From Synechococcus sp. A15-62 (GTDB taxonomy: Bacteria; Cyanobacteriota; Cyanobacteriia; PCC-6307; Cyanobiaceae), in NCBI RefSeq assembly GCF_014280075.1, contig NZ_CP047950.1, forward strand, positions 868,001 through 932,000: a stretch of 64,000 nucleotides of DNA. Direction: 5' to 3'. The translations under genes were made by a program, and so were the position numbers. A model generated the notes under the pieces. That model saw only the letters and a list, made by a program, of their open reading frames with translations, did no database searches and was not told the origin of the DNA. Below, one piece after another: positions 1 to 8,033 of the stretch. The first letter of the stretch is position 1; each line of letters begins with the position of its first letter.

Positions 1-295
1 CAGCGGTTTTACCTATCTGGTGAGTGTTACTGGCGTCACCGGTGAGCGAGCTCAGATGGAAAGCAGGGTTGAAGGTTTGGTGCAGCAACTCAAACAAACC
101 TCTCCGGTTCCTGTTGCGGTTGGTTTTGGCATCTCTGGGGCGGAGCAGGTGCGACAGGTTCGGGGCTGGGGTTCCGATGGAGCGATTGTGGGCAGCGCGC
201 TCGTGAAGCGGATGGCTGCAGCATCGCCGGGAGAAATTGCACAGGAAGCTGGTCGTTTTTGCGCTGAGCTGCGTGCCGCGGCAGATCAGCCTTAA
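1..295 (+). CDS. trpA: Tryptophan synthase alpha chain, C-terminal part
   Basis: Only the last 97 codons are present; the gene enters from the left edge. The product with TrpB makes tryptophan, the alpha subunit cleaving indole-3-glycerol phosphate. The visible part carries the family's typical SVTGVTGER segment followed by the phosphate-binding VGFGIS segment and the GAIVGSALV strand near the end. The frame is open from the first full codon at base 2. The following terminator-like hairpin belongs to the opposite gene. Assignment rests on these conserved motifs and is strong. Confidence 0.93.
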   Translation, partial: SGFTYLVSVTGVTGERAQMESRVEGLVQQLKQTSPVPVAVGFGISGAEQVRQVRGWGSDGAIVGSALVKRMAAASPGEIAQEAGRFCAELRAAADQP

Positions 296-331
296 CGGCT
301 GCCATTCGGTTAGAGCACGAACCAGAGCATG

Positions 332-357
332 AAAAAACCCCAGCCAAGGCCGGGGTT
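332..357 (-). terminator. Rho-independent terminator of the AbrB gene
   Basis: Read on the minus strand, AACCCC/GGGGTT arms with an inner GCC/GGC pair form a hairpin followed at once by six T residues. It lies 20 bases after the stop of the AbrB gene. Confidence 0.75.
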
Positions 358-377
358 CATCGATCACGGTGATTGAA

Positions 378-749
378 TCACTCCTCGTCTTCGTCACTGC
401 CACCAACAGGTGTCAGACGAATTTGTTTGCGCCCCAGTTTGATTTCAAATTCATCTCCAGGCTTCAGGTCGAGCAGAGCCGTATACGCCTTGCCTATCAG
501 CAGATTGCCGTTGCCTTGAACGGTGGCCACATAGCTGAGTTTGCGGCCGCCTTTGCCTACGCCGCCAACACCACCCATGCCAAGACTCACTCCTTTGGCT
601 TCCAGCAGTGCCTCATAAAAAGCGGTGAAATTCAAACGTTCTCCACCGTCCTTTTTATTGGAGACATAGCCACAGGCACGAACAAGATCAGACTTGCTTA
701 CGTCACCAAGGTCTTTGACTTTATTGAGAAGGTCGCTCCCAGTGAGCAT
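378..749 (-). CDS. AbrB family transcriptional regulator (cyanobacterial type)
   Basis: A 123-residue DNA-binding regulator. Cyanobacterial AbrB-like proteins bind promoters of carbon, nitrogen and photosynthesis genes. The N-terminal half (MLTGSDLLNKVKDLG) and the C-terminal AbrB-type swapped-hairpin region (residues about 70-112, with the GNGNLLIGKAY and KPGDEFEIKLGRKQI segments) match the cyAbrB family, in which the AbrB domain is C-terminal. It ends with an acidic DEDEE tail. It is divergent from the YciI gene and has its own terminator, so it is probably monocistronic. Which genes it controls cannot be seen here. Confidence 0.9.
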   Translation of the reverse strand: MLTGSDLLNKVKDLGDVSKSDLVRACGYVSNKKDGGERLNFTAFYEALLEAKGVSLGMGGVGGVGKGGRKLSYVATVQGNGNLLIGKAYTALLDLKPGDEFEIKLGRKQIRLTPVGGSDEDEE

Positions 750-847
750 CGCTTTCGAGAGAAATCAACCTTCACAACATAGCGTTTGTGCAAGTCGTTA
801 TGCCATCATTTTTCTCTGAAAAGTTCTTCGGTATTTCATCCTTCGCT

Positions 848-1117
848 ATGGCACGTTTCGTCTTGTGGGGCACTTACTGCACGGATGCTCTTGTGAAGCG
901 TGCTCCTTATCGTGATGAACATCTTGCTCGCCTTCAGGGCTTGAAAGATCAGGGAACGCTGGTCACGCTCGGACCCACTGAGGGAAGCACCCATGTTTTC
1001 GGGATCTTCGAGGCAGACAGCCTCGACGTCGTTCGCAAGCTGGTTGAGGACGACATCTATTGGAAGCAGGGAATCTGGACGGCGCTTGAGGTTTATCCCT
1101 GGGTCCAGGCGTTCTGA
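848..1117 (+). CDS. YciI-like protein
   Basis: An 89-residue protein starting MARFVLWGTYC. The pattern of an N-terminal strand, RAPYRDEHLARLQ, a GTLVTLGPTEG segment and a final strand EVYPWVQAF fits the YCII ferredoxin-like alpha/beta fold. Members are small dimeric proteins of mostly unknown or lyase-like function. An in-frame upstream ATG at 800 exists, but homologous proteins begin at the MxxFVL strand, so 848 is preferred. The 3' end overlaps the convergent cytochrome gene by 25 bases. Confidence 0.8.
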   Translation: MARFVLWGTYCTDALVKRAPYRDEHLARLQGLKDQGTLVTLGPTEGSTHVFGIFEADSLDVVRKLVEDDIYWKQGIWTALEVYPWVQAF

Positions 1118-1449
1118 GCCTGCATGAGCACCCATTCCGCCACAAGCTGATCTCCCTCGCTCCCGAGAACGTCGGCGTAACCACTCATCTGGCCTCGACC
1201 TTCACGGGCAATGGCTGCGATGGCGTCCACCGTTGCGATCTGCTCACGCTCGAGGGTCTTCAGCTTCAAGTTTTTCCCTCGGCGAATGATGTTGCCGCCG
1301 TTGATGTGGCATCCGGCGCAGTGCTGTTCGAACAACAGGGCGCCGGTGCTGGCATCCGGTCCGGCGGCCAGCGATGCACCGCCTGATCCAAGGCTCAGCA
1401 GCAGCACAAGAAACGCACCAATGCAGCAGCGAAGGATGGAGCTCAGCAC
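1093..1449 (-). CDS. Cytochrome c6-like protein
   Basis: A secreted c-type cytochrome of 118 residues with a GTG start and a hydrophobic signal peptide (residues about 1-28, ending SLAAG). The haem motif is CAGCH, followed by INGGNIIRRG. A methionine in GQMSGYADVL is the likely axial ligand, and a tryptophan lies near the C terminus as in cytochrome c6. It would act in the thylakoid lumen or periplasm as an electron carrier. It is one of two such genes in the window (the other at 16074-16451). Being shorter and more diverged, it may not be the main plastocyanin alternative. Confidence 0.88.
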   Translation of the reverse strand: MLSSILRCCIGAFLVLLLSLGSGGASLAAGPDASTGALLFEQHCAGCHINGGNIIRRGKNLKLKTLEREQIATVDAIAAIAREGRGQMSGYADVLGSEGDQLVAEWVLMQAQNAWTQG

Positions 1450-1468
1450 AGGGACGGTGTGGCTTGAA

Positions 1469-1702
1469 TCAGTCTGCTTGAGCAGGTGATGCCTCCTTCT
1501 GGAACCGCTGGATTAGTTCATCGGGAGAGCGGTAATCCTTCGGAAGCGAGGTGTGCAATCTGTTGAGGTAATCCCAGCAGACCGTCCGGCGAATGGCGTT
1601 GAGATCGCGTCCATCGGCCACAAGGCGACGCAGGGCTTGGCAGTAGGTCGAGAATCCAGCCTCCAGATCTCCGATGGTGAGCGCCTTGGTTGCGGACGGC
1701 AT
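1469..1702 (-). CDS. Conserved hypothetical protein, 77 aa
   Basis: I do not recognise the function. It is a mostly helical protein starting MPSATKALTIGDLEAGF, with a central AIRRTVCWDYLNRLHTSLP segment and a charged C terminus. The frame is open further upstream to 1978, but that part overlaps the divergent Nif11-cupin gene, so the ATG at 1702 is chosen. It sits 19 bases upstream of the cytochrome gene on the same strand and is probably cotranscribed with it. Confidence 0.6.
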   Translation of the reverse strand: MPSATKALTIGDLEAGFSTYCQALRRLVADGRDLNAIRRTVCWDYLNRLHTSLPKDYRSPDELIQRFQKEASPAQAD

Positions 1703-1792
1703 GAAACAGAAGGTCAGGATCCTCTGACTTTTGCGTCGATCTCCTGATTGGTCTGTTGTCAAGATCACTGTTGGAGCTGTGCGGTGGTCCCC

Positions 1793-2314
1793 ATGGCGGA
1801 ACAGGATCTGATCCGTTTCCTCAACAAGATCTCCCAACTTCAGGTCCTTGCGGAGCGTGTGCGGAACGACTCCAGCAGCCGTGAACAGCTGGCGGCCTGT
1901 GCGGACCACAATCAGGTTGTACAGCTGGCCAGATCCTGGGGGTTCGACATCGGTCGGCGCTGGGGTGAGCGTGACCATGGGCCTGGGGGAGAAGCCAACC
2001 TGCTGGCGACTACGTGCCCTCCCCCCGGTGAAGAATCAACGCGCGTGTTGGCGTCTGCTGAGACGTGGAGATTGCTGCTGATTGCGTCCAACGGCTACCG
2101 GTCCCCCGATGACGCATGGATGGACCAGTTCGATCACGAATGGGTGCTTGTGCTGCGGGGCAGCGCCTGTGTTGCGCTGCAGAACCCCGATCGGATCGTC
2201 GATCTCAGCCCTGGGGATCATCTTCTGCTTCCGCCCCATCAGCGCCACAGAGTGGAGCGCACCGATCCTGCGCCTGGAACCCTTTGGTTGGCCTTGCACT
2301 GGGATGCGGCTTGA
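1793..2314 (+). CDS. Nif11 domain-cupin domain fusion protein
   Basis: A 173-residue protein. Residues 1-60 (MAEQDLIRFLNKISQ... and ARSWGFDIGRRWGE) form a Nif11-type helical domain, the family used as RiPP leader peptides and in many free-standing cyanobacterial small proteins. Residues about 80-170 are a cupin: VLVLRGSACVAL, the turn DLSPGDHLLLPPHQRHRVE and a closing strand GTLWLALHW. The single HRH cluster suggests a reduced metal site. The start at 1793 is chosen because the Nif11 domain begins there. It is divergent from the 77 aa gene. Function unknown. Confidence 0.72.
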   Translation: MAEQDLIRFLNKISQLQVLAERVRNDSSSREQLAACADHNQVVQLARSWGFDIGRRWGERDHGPGGEANLLATTCPPPGEESTRVLASAETWRLLLIASNGYRSPDDAWMDQFDHEWVLVLRGSACVALQNPDRIVDLSPGDHLLLPPHQRHRVERTDPAPGTLWLALHWDAA

Positions 2315-2798
2315 ACCTGCATTGGCACGCCTCTTCCACGATGGCTCGTGCCGCCCCAACAAAGCAATGAGCACGACAGCTGATTGCCGTTGGCTTCATC
2401 GCGGACGAGAGTGTGTGCATCGAGACCGGAGGAGCCGATGACGGCCGACACTCCACCTGAGCAAATCCCAGAAGCAGACTGACTTCCTGGCCCCTGCTCC
2501 AACAGTTTCCACCCATTCGTAAGCGATTCGTCTGGCGCGACAACGAAGAGCGTCAAGCCAGTCGACTTTCCTCTGCATCGTTCGTAGGTGCCCTGCAGGA
2601 GAGCCGCTTCACACCTGGACCAGATGGCCCCAGGGTGCCTTAAGCCAGGCGCTTCGACCTTCCTGTATCAGTTCCATCGCTGGAGGAGATCTCCCGAGGC
2701 ATCAGACACTGAAGTTGAGGTCGATTGCCATGCGCAAACGAGCGAGTTAGGCCGTCTTTCTATCGGGAAGGGCGGCCTTCCTCTTGGCTCATCAACCG
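2315..2798. other. Gene-poor interval
   Basis: No convincing gene. A 60-codon minus frame (2396-2578) exists but has no recognisable family. A possible imperfect hairpin (AGGCCG/CGGCCT arms, 2749-2775) lies just downstream of the PsiE-like gene's stop but lacks a clean T-run. Confidence 0.4.
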
Positions 2799-3293
2799 TC
2801 AGTCCTCGAAATCAAGCTTGGTGGCCGATCCACCACGGCCCAGACGTTTGCGGGAGGGAGTGGCATTGGCTCGCTTGACCAACCAGTAAGCAGCCGACAG
2901 TGAGACGACTGCGATCCCAAGACCCACCAGAAGCTGGGGTTTGTTTTCAGCACCGGAAGGCAACAGGATCACCTTTCGAGCCACTGCCGTAAGTGCTGTC
3001 ACCAGAACCAGTTCGATCTGCACCACGTGGCGCCTCAGGTAACTGGTGATGTTTTGCAGCACCTCCAGAGCGATCAACACGGTGAGCAGATCGCCAAGGA
3101 TCTTGATCAGATCGTCACCCAACCACGTTGCCGATGTTCCGGTCAGCAACTTTGAGCCCAAGGAAATGATCAGCTGGATGATGGCGGCGCTGATCACAAC
3201 AGCTGTGATCAGGGTGAGCAGCCGAGCAACCTCCCGCTCACCAGCATCAACGAAACCGAGGAAACTTCTCTTGGATCGATTGGGTCCGCTCAC
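2799..3293 (-). CDS. PsiE-family membrane protein
   Basis: A 164-residue protein with about four membrane segments (LTLITAVVISAAIIQLIISL, ILGDLLTVLIALEVL, a third around ELVLVTALTAVARKVILL, and a fourth LLVGLGIAVVSLSAAYWLV) and a basic tail. This arrangement and the REVARLL and VLQNITSYLRRH segments fit the phosphate-starvation-inducible PsiE family; its biochemical role is unknown. The frame runs open to 3401, but the GTG at 3293, five bases after the upstream gene's stop, is the sensible start and makes a two-gene operon. Confidence 0.65.
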   Translation of the reverse strand: MSGPNRSKRSFLGFVDAGEREVARLLTLITAVVISAAIIQLIISLGSKLLTGTSATWLGDDLIKILGDLLTVLIALEVLQNITSYLRRHVVQIELVLVTALTAVARKVILLPSGAENKPQLLVGLGIAVVSLSAAYWLVKRANATPSRKRLGRGGSATKLDFED

Positions 3294-3298
3294 GAGGT

Positions 3299-3541
3299 TC
3301 AATCGTTGAAGGGGTTGTAGTAAGGGCGAGCTTTGGTGTCGCTGGCTGGATTCACCACCTTGGTGTCGCAGGTGACCGAGCCGTCTTCTGCGGTGACGCA
3401 ATCGGCCTCAATTTTGCTGTCTTTTCCCGTGGTGCTTCCCGGCCCCCGAAGCCATCCCTCGGTTTGGGCGAGGGCGGGGGATGCGCCGAACACCGACATC
3501 ATCAACAGGAGGGAGGAGCTGAGGAGTTGAGTGGGCGTCAT
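3299..3541 (-). CDS. Secreted hypothetical protein, 80 aa
   Basis: Starts MTPTQLLSSSLLLMMSVFG with a signal peptide and a likely cleavage after ALA (SPALA|QTEG). The mature part of about 55 residues is hydrophilic with two cysteines (ADCVTAEDGSVTC). I do not recognise a family. It is probably cotranscribed with the PsiE-like gene. The longer open frame to 3799 runs antisense to nothing useful and overlaps the upstream gene, so the ATG giving a signal peptide is preferred. Confidence 0.6.
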   Translation of the reverse strand: MTPTQLLSSSLLLMMSVFGASPALAQTEGWLRGPGSTTGKDSKIEADCVTAEDGSVTCDTKVVNPASDTKARPYYNPFND

Positions 3542-3581
3542 TGCGGCATTGACTGAGCAACCACTTTGCCGGTGAAGTCCC

Positions 3582-3902
3582 CTAATCGGTGCAGTCGTCT
3601 CGAATTTCCTGCAAAAGCAGATCAAGTTGACCGAACGGATCATCCTCGGCTGTGGCCCCACCGGCACTGTCGTTTGCAGGCTGGCCATGCCATTCGGCTT
3701 CAACGCTGCAAAGCTGATCAGCCAGCCCGGCAAGGCCACGCAGTTTGTGTTCGCGCTCCAGCACCTCAAGTAGGGCGGGCATTCGGGTCGACACCGCACG
3801 CAGTTTGCGACGCAGGTCGGCCTGTGTGCGCCCTTGCTGCTTCAACCAATCCTTCAGCAGCAGAGTCAGATCCGCTTCAAATTCAGGGTTCCAGCCAGAC
3901 AT
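3582..3902 (-). CDS. Conserved hypothetical protein, 106 aa
   Basis: A soluble, mainly helical protein starting MSGWNPEFEADLTLLLKDWL, with a helix-rich middle (RKLRAVSTRMPALLEVLERE) and an acidic end (DDPFGQLDLLLQEIRDD). No family recognised. It lies between the secreted protein gene and the YkvA-like gene in one minus-strand run, so it could be part of a longer transcript. Confidence 0.6.
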   Translation of the reverse strand: MSGWNPEFEADLTLLLKDWLKQQGRTQADLRRKLRAVSTRMPALLEVLEREHKLRGLAGLADQLCSVEAEWHGQPANDSAGGATAEDDPFGQLDLLLQEIRDDCTD

Positions 3903-3926
3903 TGATCAGCGATTCAGTTCAGCGAT

Positions 3927-4292
3927 TCAGTGCGTCAGGGGAAACCAGCGATCCAGTTTGCGGCGAGCCCGCATCCGGATTGCCGGTGTGACGTGATTGC
4001 TCCACAAACCCACCATGGCCGTAAGCGCCACAAGATCATCACTGAAACCGGCCACCGGCAGCAGGTCGGGGATCAGGTCGGCGGGCATTAGCAGATAGCT
4101 CAGGGCCGCCAGCATGGTCAGCCGCGCGGCTGAAGGCGTCTCGGGGTCAAGCATCAACTCCAGGGCTTCCAGGGCTGGGGCGGCGAGACCTCGGCCGGCC
4201 CGCTTCAGCAGGCGCCGCAGCAGGCTTTCATCGATCACCTCCCGTTCGAGCACGTCGGCTTCAACGGTGGTATGCGCAGCATGGTCAGTCAT
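3927..4292 (-). CDS. YkvA-like DUF1232 protein
   Basis: A 121-residue protein. The C-terminal half has the DUF1232 hallmark: a hydrophobic helix LTMLAALSYLLMPADLIPDLLP followed by VAGFSDDLVAL. Proteins of this family are small and probably membrane-associated, with no settled function. The start MTDHAAHTTVEAD at 4292 is chosen over a longer frame that overlaps the sigma factor gene. It lies 68 bases downstream of the sigma factor gene on the same strand. Confidence 0.8.
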   Translation of the reverse strand: MTDHAAHTTVEADVLEREVIDESLLRRLLKRAGRGLAAPALEALELMLDPETPSAARLTMLAALSYLLMPADLIPDLLPVAGFSDDLVALTAMVGLWSNHVTPAIRMRARRKLDRWFPLTH

Positions 4293-4360
4293 GCGGAAGG
4301 GGCCGATTGAACCCACTCTCTCCAGTCCCTCAACAAGACGCCAGCGGGACAAGCCGAAGT

Positions 4361-5290
4361 TCAGAGTGTGGATTCCACGAGTCCGCTCTGAATGCCTGTC
4401 TTGCGCAGTTTGCGCAGGGCCCGCTGCACCACCTGACGGCAATACTCACGGGAACAGTTCATATGGCGAGCCACTTCTGCGAGGGTGCGCCATTCGTTGG
4501 TGCCATCCAGCCCAAAGCGCAAGGTCACAACGGTGTGCTCTTTTGGGGTGAGATTGGCTTTGGCCAGCAAGGACCAGACCGACGCGGTGCGCTCGGCGAT
4601 CTCGGCCCGTTCCATCGGCGGCAGCTCCTCGCTTGGCAGCACGTCCACCAGCTCTGAAGGATCGGATTTCGATTTCACAACCCCCTGCAGGCTCACGGTG
4701 ACGCTGCGCAGTTCACAGGCCAGCAGATCCTCCACCTCAGCGATGGGGATCTCCATGAACTCCGCCAGCTGCTCACCGCTCGGGCTAAGGCCGTTGCGCT
4801 GCATCAGGCGTGCCTTGGCGGCCCGCAATTTCGTGAGTTTTTCGTTCACATTCACAGGAATGCGAATCGTGCGGCTCTGGGTCGAGAGCGCTCGGTTTAG
4901 GCCCTGCCGAATCCACCAATAGGCATAGGTGGAGAAACGATGGCCGCGGGTGGGGTCGTATTTCTCGACGGCACGGGTCAGGCCAAGGGTTCCCTCCTGA
5001 ATCAGATCGAGCAGATCCAGGCCCTTGCCCTGATAACGCTTGGCCAGATTGACAACCAGGCGAAGGTTGGACGTAATCATCTGATTCTTGGCCCGTTCGC
5101 CACGGCGAATCACACCTTTTTCTTCGTCGCTGTACTCACAGGCCGGACCACTCCCGCCAGCCAGATGACAGCGTTCTGTGATGGCGACCATCGCCTGAAC
5201 CTTTCTCCCCATCATGAGTTCCTGCTCTGGAGTGAGCAGTTGATGGCGACCAATTTCGCCGAGAAAAGCACTCAGAGAACTCGTCATCAT
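4361..5290 (-). CDS. Group 2 RNA polymerase sigma factor (sigma-70 family)
   Basis: A 309-residue sigma factor directing RNA polymerase to alternative promoters. Region 1.2 begins near residue 5. Region 2 is well conserved (NLRLVVNLAKRYQGKGLDLL, DLIQEGTLGL, RGHRFSTYAYWWIRQ, the -10 reading helix). Region 3 spans about 165-240, and region 4 ends with the helix-turn-helix ECRQVVQRALRKLR-like segment (NCSREYCRQVVQRALRKLRK). It lacks the long N-terminal extension of the primary factor, so it is a group 2 type (SigB/C/D/E class). The inserted segment around residues 40-60 (AGGSGPACEYSDEEKG) is loop-like. Which regulon it serves is not visible. Confidence 0.92.
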   Translation of the reverse strand: MMTSSLSAFLGEIGRHQLLTPEQELMMGRKVQAMVAITERCHLAGGSGPACEYSDEEKGVIRRGERAKNQMITSNLRLVVNLAKRYQGKGLDLLDLIQEGTLGLTRAVEKYDPTRGHRFSTYAYWWIRQGLNRALSTQSRTIRIPVNVNEKLTKLRAAKARLMQRNGLSPSGEQLAEFMEIPIAEVEDLLACELRSVTVSLQGVVKSKSDPSELVDVLPSEELPPMERAEIAERTASVWSLLAKANLTPKEHTVVTLRFGLDGTNEWRTLAEVARHMNCSREYCRQVVQRALRKLRKTGIQSGLVESTL

Positions 5291-5430
5291 GACGATACGG
5301 CTGAATTGAACCTAGAACCAAAGTGTTTTTTCTGGCGGTCATAATAAAGACTCCCGAATTAATACTTTGTGCGCTATTTCACTCTTTCTTCCTGTTAGTG
5401 AAGTGAATCTTTCATTGTTAATACAATTGG

Positions 5431-5958
5431 GTGGCTAAGGTCGCCGCACCTTCCGTTGCTGCGCCCATGCCCCTGGCCGTCGCTCTCACGTCCGACATCG
5501 CCAAAAACGCTGGCGTTGCCTACGTTCACTACCTCAGTTTCATGCTCTGCTTCGGCGCCCTGGTGCTGGAGCGGAAGCTGATCAAAGCTGATCCGAATCG
5601 CCAGGAAGCCACGGCGATGGTGATCACCGATATTGTTTATGGCATTGCCGCCCTTGCTCTGCTCGTCAGTGGAATCCTGCGGGTCATCCACTTCGGCCAA
5701 GGGGCTGAGTTCTACACCCAGAATCCGCTGTTCTGGTGGAAGGTTGGTTTGTACCTTTCCGTGGGGGGGCTGTCGCTCTATCCCACGATCACCTACATCC
5801 TCTGGGCGATTCCGCTGCGCAAGGGTGAGCTGCCGAAGGTGAGCGAAGCTCTCGCCAAGCGTCTGGCCTGGATCATCAATATTGAATTGTTGGGCTTCGC
5901 CAGCATTCCGTTGATGGCGACCCTGATGGCCCGCGGTGTTGGTCTCCCAGCCGCCTGA
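5431..5958 (+). CDS. DUF2214 family membrane protein
   Basis: About 175 residues with four membrane segments: VAYVHYLSFMLCFGALVLE, IVYGIAALALLVSGILRVI, WWKVGLYLSVGGLSLYPTI and IINIELLGFASIPLMATLM. This spacing and the histidines in the first two helices fit DUF2214, a cyanobacterial family of unknown function. The start is uncertain: GTG at 5431 or ATG at 5467 (MPLAVALTSD); neither has a clear ribosome site. The stop codon overlaps the next start (TGATG), implying translational coupling with the metallopeptidase. Confidence 0.85.
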   Translation: MAKVAAPSVAAPMPLAVALTSDIAKNAGVAYVHYLSFMLCFGALVLERKLIKADPNRQEATAMVITDIVYGIAALALLVSGILRVIHFGQGAEFYTQNPLFWWKVGLYLSVGGLSLYPTITYILWAIPLRKGELPKVSEALAKRLAWIINIELLGFASIPLMATLMARGVGLPAA

Positions 5959-6623
5959 TGCAGCCCGAGCTCTGTCCTCCACAACAGCAGGTTCGAACGC
6001 TGCAGGTGGCTTTGGAGCGGCAGGCTCCCGGCCAAAGACCCGGCTATGCCTCCTCCATCGCCACCACCTCTCTAGGCCCGCCTGTGTTGAAGCACTGGTG
6101 CATCTGGGTTCAGCCCGCCGCCGCCACGCCGGCCAACCGCTGGGACCAACGCTGGCTTGATCAGGTTTCCTCGGCGCTGACCACCTGGGGTGGTCTGGTT
6201 CCGCTCACGCTGGTGGACAGTCCGGACCAGGCCAACGTGTTGATTCATCGGCAACGTCCGGCTCGCCGGCAGGTGGCTGGGGTGTGGCGCGCCAGCAACG
6301 GACGCACACAGCTTCAGGTTGTGGATGTGCAGCGCCAGGGCCGCCGAAGGCTTGAACCCCTGGTGAAAGTGATGGTTTCACCAGGGCTGCGCGCTGAAGC
6401 ACTGCAGGCCACGGCTCTGCATGAACTGGGTCATGCCTTTGGCCTCTGGGGCCACAGTTCTGTTCCCACTGATGTTCTGGCGATCAGCCAAGGCGAACGT
6501 CCGGTGTTGGTGCCATCGGAGCGGGATCGCCTCACGCTGACGTGGGTGATGCAGCAGCCCAGCCGTTTCGGTTCGACGATTCAACAGCCCGGCGAACCGG
6601 TCAAATCTGAATCACCGGAGTGA
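5958..6623 (+). CDS. Putative zinc metallopeptidase (matrixin-like)
   Basis: A 221-residue protein with the zinc motif HELGHAFGLWGH near residue 156, which matches HExxHxxGxxH of metzincins. Upstream strands (LVPLTLVDSPDQANVLIHR; RTQLQVVDV) fit a matrixin-type catalytic half. No clear signal peptide, which is unusual for such peptidases; the first 35 residues are glutamine- and proline-rich. The ATG overlaps the stop of the DUF2214 membrane gene, so the two are probably cotranslated and may act together at a membrane. Substrate unknown. Confidence 0.75.
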   Translation: MQPELCPPQQQVRTLQVALERQAPGQRPGYASSIATTSLGPPVLKHWCIWVQPAAATPANRWDQRWLDQVSSALTTWGGLVPLTLVDSPDQANVLIHRQRPARRQVAGVWRASNGRTQLQVVDVQRQGRRRLEPLVKVMVSPGLRAEALQATALHELGHAFGLWGHSSVPTDVLAISQGERPVLVPSERDRLTLTWVMQQPSRFGSTIQQPGEPVKSESPE

Positions 6624-6669
6624 CGTCACCATTCGTGCGCGGCATGCTGCCGGCAGTCGTGATTGATCG

Positions 6670-7326
6670 ATGCAGCTGATCCGTTCTCTGGCACTGGCTG
6701 GTTTGCTGATGAGCCTGGTTGGTTGTCGTTCCAACAACAGCCTGCCCCAGCAGGACCCTCAGGTTCGGGAACCGATTCGGATTCAGCTGGACGGCAGCAA
6801 TCCAGCAGCCAGTGAAGGTGTGTTGGATCGTGCTGAAGGACCTTTGCGGTTCACCGTTGGCCATGGTCGCCATGGCATCGGCTGTGAGGGCACCACCTTC
6901 GAAGAGGGCGTCACCCCGCTTGGAACGTTTCAGGTCAACGCCATCCTCAGCAACGACCGCTTCGAGATGGATCCCGCACTGGTGGAGCAATCCGGAAAAT
7001 CGCAAGAGGAACTGCGCGAGAGCCTCTTCACCAATATGAACTCCATCGACTTCAAGGGTGACGGGGAAACCGGGGAATACGGCATCGGTTACATCAGCCT
7101 GGCTCCTGTGCCGGCTACGGAGCAGCCCTTCCGTTTCAACACCTACGACGGCGTCTTCCGCTGGTACAGCTTCGCCATTCACGGCACCAATGACGAGAGC
7201 CGTATCGGCAAAGCGGTGACTGGCGGGTGCATCAATGCCGGAAAGCTCACCATGGGGGTGTTGTTGGACACCGTGGAGCTTGGCGATGAGGTGGTGATCA
7301 GCACCGACAGCCCCTGCTTGCCTTAG
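6670..7326 (+). CDS. L,D-transpeptidase (YkuD family) lipoprotein
   Basis: A 218-residue protein with a lipoprotein signal (hydrophobic helix, then LVGC at about residue 18). The C-terminal half has the YkuD layout: HGTN near residue 178 and a catalytic cysteine 16 residues later in TGGCIN. The usual signature is SHGCIR, so the histidine and arginine of that motif are replaced. Family members crosslink peptidoglycan or anchor proteins to it in the periplasm. The frame follows the metallopeptidase by 46 bases on the same strand and converges with hisIE, overlapping its stop by four bases. Confidence 0.8.
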   Translation: MQLIRSLALAGLLMSLVGCRSNNSLPQQDPQVREPIRIQLDGSNPAASEGVLDRAEGPLRFTVGHGRHGIGCEGTTFEEGVTPLGTFQVNAILSNDRFEMDPALVEQSGKSQEELRESLFTNMNSIDFKGDGETGEYGIGYISLAPVPATEQPFRFNTYDGVFRWYSFAIHGTNDESRIGKAVTGGCINAGKLTMGVLLDTVELGDEVVISTDSPCLP

Positions 7327-7991
7327 TGCCGGCGCGGGGCGCCCCGTCGTGCGGCCAGCACTTCCTGCACCTGCCGCCAGCTGACGCCGTGATGGGCCAG
7401 GGCTACCTGCATGTGGAAGACGATGTCCGCAGCCTCGCCGGCGATCTCGGCAGCGTTGTCGTCTTTGCAGGCCATCACGAATTCAGCGCTCTCCTCCCCG
7501 ATTTTCTTGAGGATGCTGTTGTCTCCCCCCGCCAGCAGCTTGTTGGTGTAGCTGCCTTCCTCCGGTTGCTCGCGTCTCCCTTCGATCACCCGGAACAGTT
7601 CAGTGCAGGCATCCGTTGGCGGCGCTGGAGCCTCGGCTCCACCAGCGGTTCGGGCGTCGCTGTTTTCGTAGAAACAGCTGCGGGAGCCGGTGTGGCAGGC
7701 CACATCCCCAGCCTGCTCCACGGTCACCAGCAGCACGTCGGCATCACAGTCGTAGCGGATCTCCCGCATCGTCTGGATGTGACCGCTTGTGGCCCCTTTG
7801 TGCCAGAGCTCTTGGCGTGAGCGGCTCCAGTAATGCACCTCACCGCTGCGCAGGGTGGCTTCAATCGCGTCCCTGTTCATCCAGGCCACCATCAGTACGG
7901 CCCCATCCAGCCAGTCCTGGGCCACAGCTGGAATCAGCCCCGCTTCGTTAAAACGGAGTTGGTCAATGAAGGCGGGGCTGAGGGGCTGCAT
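7323..7991 (-). CDS. hisIE: Bifunctional phosphoribosyl-AMP cyclohydrolase / phosphoribosyl-ATP pyrophosphatase
   Basis: A 222-residue fusion catalysing steps 2 and 3 of histidine synthesis. Residues 1-115 are HisI, with YDCDADVLLVTVEQ and the metal-binding ACHTGSRSCFY. A linker rich in alanine and proline leads to HisE at about 128-222, with KKIGEESAEFVMACKD and the MazG-like helices. The frame is open to 8159, but homologues start at MQPLSPAFIDQLRF (7991). It is divergent from the QueD-like gene with only 42 bases between starts. Confidence 0.93.
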   Translation of the reverse strand: MQPLSPAFIDQLRFNEAGLIPAVAQDWLDGAVLMVAWMNRDAIEATLRSGEVHYWSRSRQELWHKGATSGHIQTMREIRYDCDADVLLVTVEQAGDVACHTGSRSCFYENSDARTAGGAEAPAPPTDACTELFRVIEGRREQPEEGSYTNKLLAGGDNSILKKIGEESAEFVMACKDDNAAEIAGEAADIVFHMQVALAHHGVSWRQVQEVLAARRGAPRRH

Positions 7992-8033
7992 CAGGCCTCG
8001 GACATTCGGGCAACGCCTGAATCTTCCCGCAGC

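Noticed and set aside
2396-2578. 60-codon minus frame in the 2.3-2.8 kb gap
   Set aside because: Has an ATG but no ribosome site, motif or neighbour support; too weak to call.
5395-5982. 195-codon minus frame over the DUF2214 gene
   Set aside because: The plus strand encodes a clear membrane protein; the minus frame has no motif.
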